Shown in pieces: positions 57,411 through 64,000 of a stretch of 64,000 nt of DNA; within the stretch, counting starts at the first letter, position 1; the number at the start of each line of letters is the position of its first letter. Both the position numbers and the translations under genes were made by a program. The notes under the pieces are model-generated. The model saw only the letters and a list, made by a program, of their open reading frames with translations. It made no database searches and had not been told where the DNA came from. Source of the DNA: Zantedeschia hybrid cultivar (taxonomy: Eukaryota; Streptophyta; Magnoliopsida; Alismatales; Araceae); contig JARZZO010000001.1 in assembly GCA_030544215.1 (NCBI GenBank), positions 40,451,670-40,515,669 of the forward strand, in the 5' to 3' direction.

Positions 57411-58397
57411 GTCCCTAGGAAGGTGTCTTATAAGATATTGGCGCAACCAACTGACACGATAGTTCTCACTGCCATGCATAAATACGTTAGCAACTGTCTC
57501 ATTGTCAAGAAGATAGCCATAAGCAACAAGGAAGAAGTCTTCAGTGTATCCTTCACCACTCAACCTTGGCTCACAACTCATTATCACTTGATGGAGCTTA
57601 TCTGAGTACTCTTGCTTTAAATTACGACCCATTTAATCAGCAATACGACCAATATTTGTAGCCAAATCTTTCAACTCATCTTCAAATTCTTGAACACGTT
57701 TACCTTTCCCTTTAGCTTGTCTTGGCCTCTTATTGCTGTCTAATGCAACTCCAACATAATTTTCAGTACTTTCTTCACCTATATTCTCATTTCTGATATT
57801 ATCATCATACGAAGGCTAGTAAACATCTTCACTGCTAGACTCATGACTAATTGACAATGAATCACCTAAACCTCGAGAATAAAACCAGTTGCATAATTGT
57901 TTCCACATATAATTCAAAGTTCTTCATACAACTCAATTGATTTATTGATATACTCTTCAGCTTGTGGATGTCCCTGAAATTATAAGATGCAATGTAAAAC
58001 ATATATAATGATAATTAGGAGTGAATAGTAATGTTATATCTTAAAAACTACTTACTTTTATATACTATGCAGTAGTTACAGGATCTAGGATTACTTTCTT
58101 CACAACAGGATCAAAGACATGGCCACTCAAATCTCTTAACTTCAGAACGATCTGCCAATTTTTTCTTAAAGTTCTGAAATGATTTTCCACATTGATCTCA
58201 GTGCATCTTTCTCCAAATTTTTTTGTTACTTCATTAGCAACAGTTGTATATGCTCTTTTAAAACCTTTGTCAATTTTCATGCCTTCCTTTGCATGTTCAA
58301 CAAGATGTTGAATCATGTATATAGTCATTGTCTTACTCCACTTAGAATTTCTTGCTTCTCTCTTTGTTAAAACTCTATCAATTTGAGAAGCCTCCAT
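57411..58397 (-). pseudogene. Myb/SANT-like protein of a PIF/Harbinger element
   Basis: From the ATG at 58397: RNSKWSKTMTIYMIQHLVEH and VENHFRTLRKNWQIVLKLRD belong to the Myb/SANT-like (Myb_DNA-bind_3) domain. After a GTAAGT intron (about 58050-57975), GHPQAEEYINKSIELYEEL continues, then NKRPRQAKGKGKRVQEFEDE and finally SENYRVSWLRQYLIRHLPRD. In-frame stops occur near 58072, in the EEL block, near 57820 and near 57630, so it is dead. In PIF/Harbinger elements this second gene helps the transposase bind DNA and enter the nucleus; it lies 3' of the transposase gene in the same orientation. Confidence 0.8.
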
Positions 58398-58607
58398 GTC
58401 TCTACTTGAACATAAGGATAATTTCTATAAAAAAAATGAATAATATAAAATGACATTACCAAAGACATATATACTAAAACAATTAAAATAATATTCAAAA
58501 GATTAAAATATCCAAGTAGAAATACTAGAATTCACAAGTGTCTACTTGCAACATGATATAATTTACAATAAAACTTTAAAATAACATTCATAAGATACAA
58601 TTTAATG

Positions 58608-59942
58608 CTAATTCCACATGTCAATAGCTATTCGATCACGTAAATCACACCATTCTCTATTGCTTTGACTTTCCTCTACTCTTGTCATTTGCCAACGCTT
58701 CAACGCATTTAAGTTATCATCATTATCAACCCTTGTTTCAGCAAGTATTTGATCATCAGGATCAAATCTAATAATCATATTATGTAAGACACAATATACT
58801 AACACTACATCCACTTGCACAAGATAAGGAAATTTATTCTTTTTGCAATATAATAGTGCAAATCGATTCTTCAATGCTCCAAAAGCACGTTTAACTGTTG
58901 TTCGAAGAGAAGAATGCAGGCAGTCAAATAATTCCTCTACATTTCTTGGAGGATTATAATCATTGAACTTTGTCAAATGATAGCGTACATTACGATATGA
59001 AGCTACAATCCCCGGTTTAGTTGTATAGCCGGCATCCACTAGATAGTATTTTCCTACAAAATAGACAAATATGATAGATGTAAGTATAATAGAAAATCAT
59101 ATAATTTTATTGAAAGTAGAAAATTCATTACTATCACCTTCGGGGACTTTGAGATCATTTGGTCTCTCTAGAGCATCCTTTAAAACTCTCAAGTCATAAG
59201 ATGAGCCTTTCCATCCAGCTAACACAGGAAAATATGAGGTCAAAATTTACTGCAACCAATACATCTTGTGCAGGAAAATCTTTCCTACCATGAAACCTAG
59301 CTCGAACATATTTAGGAATTGAGGCATACATATGAGTTCCGTCAATTGCACCAATGCAATCCTATATTTTTAATGATATATTAGTAATATAATATAAAAA
59401 TTATATTTTATAAAAATAAATAAGTTACACAAAGTATAAACAATTACCTTGAACCATGGCCAAAACCTAGGATTTGATCTAATTTCATCTGGCACAATAG
59501 AAGTAGGAGCTTGAATGTAATCATTCCTTAGAGATCCAATGTCTCTTAAAACATGAGTGAAATAATGGCTAATAGTCTCCGAAAAGCGAAAAAAGTTATG
59601 ACATATAACTCGATTTCTGACACTATGCCCAATTGTATGTAAGAATATGCACAATTGTTCCTCAACTGTCACATATATTGTGTCTCGAAGTAGACCTCTT
59701 ATCCTTAAAGTATCCAATAGGTAGCGAAAACAAGCTCTATTCATCCTAACCATATTAATGCATGCGATATCTGAAGAGTCAATGATTGAGTGTATATAAT
59801 GCGTTCTGTCAGAATTTCTATGTAAAGATAAAGCTCTTGGAACATGCATTCTTGCTTTTCGAAGAATATCAAGTATCTTAAGACATGATGTCATAACACA
59901 AATTGCTGCTATACATTTTTTTGTTTTCCCAAACCTCTTCAT
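58608..59942 (-). pseudogene. PIF/Harbinger transposase (HARBI1-like), inactivated
   Basis: Exons 59942-59448, 59361-59138 and 59053-58608 (both introns GT-AG). Exon 1 holds the helical N-terminal part (LLRDTIYVTVEEQLCIFLHT, IGHSVRNRVICHNF, NPRFWPWFK). Exon 2 has the first catalytic Asp (IGAIDGTHMYASIP), a one-base frameshift near 59235, then GWKGSSYDLRVL with the second Asp. Exon 3 has LVDAGYTTKPGIVASYRNVR and SSLRTTVKRAFGALKNRF, where family members have Glu in V-E-R; here it is Lys. Frameshift plus loss of the third acidic residue predict no cleavage activity. TIRs and the TTA/TAA TSD of this element were not found. Confidence 0.88.
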
Positions 59943-60202
59943 TATTCATTTCTATTTATAACTTTGCACCAAGTAATTCTGAAACAGTTCACCAAAGAAC
60001 AAATGTTTTCCTTTGATTAATTTGGTAGCTCGTCCTGCATGGTCAGTGCAAAAAGAACCATTCACCATGTACATGGATAATCGAATACATTTATGCACAA
60101 GAAAAACAACATTTTAAACCTTTTATTGTGCACGGGAAGAAAAAAAAATATCATTATGTCATATTGGCATGCATATGATCATGCAGACATAAACACATGC
60201 AG
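59943..60202. other. Short spacer upstream of the Harbinger transposase
   Basis: Should contain the promoter and one TIR of the Harbinger element, but neither can be fixed. Confidence 0.35.
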
Positions 60203-60225
60203 ACTAAAAACAAGTAAACCAGGGA
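60203..60225. repeat. 23-bp direct repeat, left copy
   Basis: ACTAAAAACAAGTAAACC plus AGGGA; identical to 61040-61062. It brackets the LINE fragment. Confidence 0.95.
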
Positions 60226-61039
60226 TTCCTCAGTGTGGTGCTGATATAGATTTTCTTCATGACACTTGGTTTGGAGATCAGCCGCTATTTAATTTTCTTA
60301 CAGAGAATGACAGATGGATCCATTTTAACTGCGAAGACTCCCTACAAGATGTTATTGTTGATGGCAATCATCCAATCCGGAGTTGTTTGCAGACATCGGT
60401 CAATCAGTGTATTGATTCCTTTGTGCTAAAACCTGGCCCAGACCGATTTATATGGACTGGTTCTAATGATGGTATCTTCTCTATTTCCTCTGCTTATAAT
60501 ATTGTCAGAATGAGGAACACCCGTCATGATAGTCTATCCAAAATCTGGTCCAATGAGATCTGCCCCAGAGGTTCTTTATTTTGCTGGAGATTATTGCACA
60601 GGGCAGTGCCAGTGGATACAAGAATTGTTGATCTTGACATCCTTACAGTTTCTAAATGTTCATATTGTTGGATGCCTTCCTCTGAGGATCTAGATCATAT
60701 TTTTGTTTTGGGTAATCTTGCCTAGGGGAATGGCAGACTTTTTCACATTTCTTTGATCCTTACATTGATATTGATAACGATATTATTGTGAGAGTCTAGA
60801 ACATTGTCAGTCATTCATCTGCAAATAACCTTCATGGATTCATCTCTATTCTGATGGTTTGTTTAATTGTCTGGGAATTGTAGAAGGCTAGATGTGCTAA
60901 AAGATTGATGGTGTCAAGTTTAATGTTAAGCAGATTTCTGGTAACATTATCTTCAATGCTTTTCTGTTCAGCAAATCTATCATTGGCATACGCCTAATCA
61001 AAGGTTGGTTTTGCACCAAGAAATCGTATGATCAGACTC
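60226..61039 (+). pseudogene. LINE ORF2 C-terminal fragment (zf-RVT region)
   Basis: An open stretch to 60722 contains CGADIDFLHDTWFGDQPLFN, RFIWTGSNDGIFSISSAYNI, PRGSLFCWRLLHRAVPVDTR and SKCSYCWMPSSEDLDHIFVL, the reverse-transcriptase zinc-binding (zf-RVT) domain of plant LINEs. After a one-base shift at 60717 the frame continues with stops to KFNVKQISGNIIFNAFLFSK and IGIRLIKG. Endonuclease and reverse transcriptase core are absent. There is no poly(A) tail at the right end, although 23-bp direct repeats flank the fragment. Confidence 0.85.
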
Positions 61040-61062
61040 ACTAAAAACAAGTAAACCAGGGA
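61040..61062. repeat. 23-bp direct repeat, right copy
   Basis: Exact match to 60203-60225; see the LINE fragment. Confidence 0.95.
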
Positions 61063-61243
61063 ATTCCATTTTCTACAAACTCGCTACAAATCCGTATAAC
61101 GTCTTTATGAAGAAGATCTACAATGTGAAATAGTGAGATCTACCGAACAAAATACAAAAGCACAACGAACGCTCCAGATCTGGCACTGCAAGAACACAAT
61201 ACACCATAATGTGGAAGCAAAACAGTCACATTCGGCCATTAAC

Positions 61244-61563
61244 TTGCAGATAGTCGCAGATCTGGGCCTCCTTGCAGACGACGTCGAGGACATAGTCGAT
61301 AAGCTCCTTGCTGGTGCTGGACTACTTAAAGACGGGATCAGAGATGAGATCTCCTTCTTCCTCGGCCTCCTTGCGGACGACGTCGAGGACAGAGACGATA
61401 AGCTCCTTGCCGGCGCCAGACTGCCCAAAGACGAGATTAGAGATGAGATCTCCTTCTTCCTCGACCTCCTTGCCGACGACGTCGAGGACAGAGTCGATAA
61501 GCTCCTCGCCGGTGCCGGACTGCCCAAAGACGAGATCAGAGATGAGATCTCCTTCTTCCTCTC
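61244..61563 (-). pseudogene. Triplicated beta-tubulin-like fragment (three 99-bp units)
   Basis: Units start at 61267, 61366 and 61465 on plus, exactly 99 bp apart. On minus each reads GDLIS.LVFGQSG.G, then ELID(S)VLDVV.KE. VFGQSGAG and ELIDSVLDVVRKEAE are two beta-tubulin blocks that normally have about twelve residues between them; here these are missing. After the last unit the minus frame continues ICDYLQ, matching the tubulin NCDCLQ. The last unit has TAG after VFK. It cannot make tubulin and lacks the GGGTGSG nucleotide-binding loop. Probably a captured gene fragment that was then tandemly copied. Confidence 0.8.
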
Positions 61564-61799
61564 CCTTCTTTGCTCTCTTCTTCGATCGCCAGTTTCTCCT
61601 TTCTCTTCACTTGCCTCTGCTCCCTTCTTGGATCACAACATTTTGGCTCCGCTTGGAACGTTGGGAGATAGGAAAACCTAAGAAGAGGCTGGTGATGGGA
61701 AGCAAAACAACGAGAACCAAAATCCCTTGTTTTGGTTTCCACTGAGTGAAGACCGTAAACTAAAACTAGAGAAAAGTAAGCCACGTCGGCCGACAGCAA

Positions 61800-61904
61800 T
61801 TTGTTTTACATTGTTTTAGGTACATCCAAACATACGGAAAACGCTGTAAATGAAAACAATTACATCGTTTTACATTGTTTTACAACAAAACAAACAACCC
61901 CCTA
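61800..61904. mobile_element. DNA-transposon right end next to TAA
   Basis: Repeated TTTTACATTGTTTTA words end in AACAAACAACCCCC followed by TAA (61903-61905), a PIF/Harbinger-like terminus. The matching left end was not found, so whether it bounds the tubulin repeat is open. Confidence 0.4.
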
Positions 61905-62161
61905 ATGTATTTAGAAACTACTTTTTTTTGGGGTAATGGAAAAGGCTTAGAGCCAAGAGAGAGAGAGAGAGGAGTGCATGCGCCCCTATGTTGTGCGCTG
62001 CAAGGATATCCAATTCACCAAGGACGCCATGTGTCCAGTGAACTATGGTGCGAGTGCATTTGCCTTGCTGGGCTATCCAGTCCGCTACCTAGTCCCGTTC
62101 TCTGAATTTGTGACGTAAGCTGGTGCTCTGGTTCTGGTGTATCAACAATTTGACATCCTAT
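61905..62161. other. Spacer with GA run
   Basis: GAGAGAGAGAGAGAG at about 61956-61970; no gene. Confidence 0.4.
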
Positions 62162-64000
62162 ATGTTACACCCCGTAATACCTTGCCCTATTATCTCTAAT
62201 TGGAGTTAGCAAGCTCTCAATTTTAGGAATTTTATAAGTCAAATTCTAATAGAGGAATCATGGTCTAAGTAAACATAAAATAAAAAGGATGTATATGTAA
62301 ATATTGAGAAAGTATAAATACAATTATAGGGTATATATATACAAATAAAAAAAGATATAAATCATTATGAAAAGTATAAGATTAAAATATAATCAATTAA
62401 AGTTATTGGTAAAGGATATTGGTATTGGTAAAAGACACTGGTAATAGTTAATGGTATTGATAAAGAATAATGGTTAAGGGTTAAAGGACAATCCTATCCA
62501 AAAAGAGCACTTGTCCCGTTCTAAATAAAACTTATCCAAAGGGATACTTGTCTTAAATCTAAATAAAATTTATCTAAAGGGACACTTGTCTGAAATCTAA
62601 ATAATCTCTATCCTAATACCATCATTACTTGACATCTAGCCATGCCACCTCGCCATAGTTCGTCTTTCAGTGATGATGAGAGGGACACATCATGGGAGCA
62701 CTTGTCACCTCCTTATTGGTTAGTTTCTTTTATAAATAAGGGGTGTTAACCTTACCCTTCTCCAACCCAAGCTGCCCTATGTAAAGAGAGAGAGAGAGAG
62801 AGAAAAGAAGAAGAAGAAGAAGAAAAAGAAGAAGGAAATCCGAAAGTGAAGATAGTTCGTTTCTACTTTGGTTAGAGACAACTTAGGGCAACAATCTAGT
62901 TGTCTTCCACATACTTCAAAAGTTAAGTAGCTATTCTCTAACTTCCTCAAGAAATAAAAAATAATTGTGACTTCTTACCATTTACTTGATATGTCTTTTG
63001 CGTGCCTTGTAACTTTGAACCTTGTCATTTGGCCTATTTTTTTGACATTTTGCATATCTTCTTGATACATGATATTTACTAGACATTTTTCTTATACTAG
63101 ATCTAGTTAACTAATTGCTTGTGGCCTACAGGGTCATTAACTTCTCAATATCAGTAGCAATCGAGCTCGATTTAGTCTCGAAGGGGAACACTCTAAAAGT
63201 ACTTGTGCTTGTAGGGGTTTAATGATCAATTGGTAGCATGTCTCGCTTGAGATTTTTCCTTGGAAGCCCTACACAGAACTTCTCGCTATGAATTTCTCCC
63301 TACGAGTTTCTTGATCTTAACGCGTCACCGGAGTTTATTCCCTGGAAGTTCTTGATCGTGGAATTCTATTTAAGATAGTTTTGCAAGGTGTGGCATTGCA
63401 CCTCTATTCTTGATTGAGTTACTAGACCAATCCTGATACATGATACTTGATCCTAATGCTTAAGATTTGATACATAATACTTGATTGTTTCATGACTTGT
63501 TTTCTAATAATCGATGATGTCCGGTCTACTCAATCTCATGTTTTGACTTATCTATTTGCTTACTTGTTTGATAGTCATGTTTTACTTGTCTATTTACTCT
63601 TGCCGAATTTGATTGCTCGAAGTTACCGATTCTTGAGTACTTATCTTACCATTCTATAATTATTTACAACTGACCTTTTCCTTCTTGTTATTTTGTATCT
63701 AAACTCTATTATCCTAATTCATTTGTTACTTGATTATTCTTTCCTTGCAAATCTTTATAGTTAAATAATGCACTAACAATAACATTGGAGTAATTTGAGA
63801 TGTAAATCTTACTAAATGTGTTATGCTTATAAATTTCAAACTAACATTTTTCAAACACTAAAGAAGAAGCTACTATTGATCAAGATGAGATCTGAGTGGA
63901 AAACTCACTTAGAGTCATCCAGATAGCTTCGTGTAAATGCCATCGCTTATAAATTTTAAAGATTATTGTAAATTCGATGGTTTTGTAAAACTATTGTCGG
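62162..64000 (+). repeat. Possible LTR start of an element running off the window
   Basis: TGTTACACCCCGTAATACC at 62162 resembles LTR starts of plant gypsy elements. A TATA box (TTTTATAAATAAGG, near 62728) and a purine microsatellite follow, then 1.1 kb without coding frames. No second LTR, PBS or TSD is in view, so this is only a suggestion. Confidence 0.3.
62786..62836. repeat. (GA)n then (GAA)n microsatellite
   Basis: A GAGAGAGAGAGAGAGAGA run directly followed by AAGAAGAAGAAGAAGAA-type repeats. Confidence 0.9.

Overview
The window is nuclear DNA of a flowering plant. GT-AG introns, plant-type LTR retrotransposons (Ty1/copia and Ty3/gypsy Tat), PIF/Harbinger, hAT and Mutator-like elements, a tRNA-derived SINE, a PPR remnant and a plant RING-CH gene all point there. 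The retroelement types suggest a monocot, but that is inference. Most of the 64 kb is transposon-derived. I see one intact-looking host gene, a seven-coding-exon RING-CH (MARCH-like) membrane E3 ligase at 31437-34788, preceded by a pyrimidine-rich 5' leader with its own intron.

Layout. 1-10300: decayed Ty3/gypsy element of the Tat type, with a gag start and an integrase end fused by a large deletion, a 25-bp minisatellite, and two antisense genes related to the plant mobile domain (PMD) between pol and a probable 3' LTR. Around these units are 18 copies of a 22-bp palindromic motif with an invariant 10-nt spacer. 10.3-30 kb: AT-rich DNA carrying a copia LTR fragment, a GC-rich solo LTR (13520-14636), a fold-back MITE, a TRIM element with target-site duplication (TSD) TGATT, a long-TIR MITE, a SINE with a 16-bp TSD, a hAT element with an 8-bp TSD, a Mutator-like MITE with a 9-bp TSD, and a Harbinger-like element holding GC-rich captured DNA. 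30-35 kb: the RING-CH gene. 36.6-39.3 kb: a hAT-like element and a PPR pseudogene. 39.3-52.2 kb: a nested stack of one copia family. An old plus-strand 3' LTR is split by a solo LTR (TSD AAAGA) and by a young, complete, minus-strand element (42655-51935, TSD CCAAC, two 1553-bp LTRs with about eight differences, intact 1310-codon gag-pol). 54.8-61.7 kb: broken ARM-repeat and receptor-kinase fragments, a PIF/Harbinger element with decayed transposase and Myb-like genes, a LINE fragment between 23-bp direct repeats, and a triplicated beta-tubulin-like fragment. 62.1-64 kb: a possible LTR start.

Function. The young copia element encodes its whole mobilisation machinery, and its long leader RNA is packed with short perfect hairpins, four of which share one loop sequence. 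The Harbinger pair (transposase plus Myb-like protein) is no longer functional. The Tat-type antisense genes are broken, but the palindromic motif clusters lie upstream of, or within, each inferred transcription unit, which suggests a regulatory or protein-binding role.
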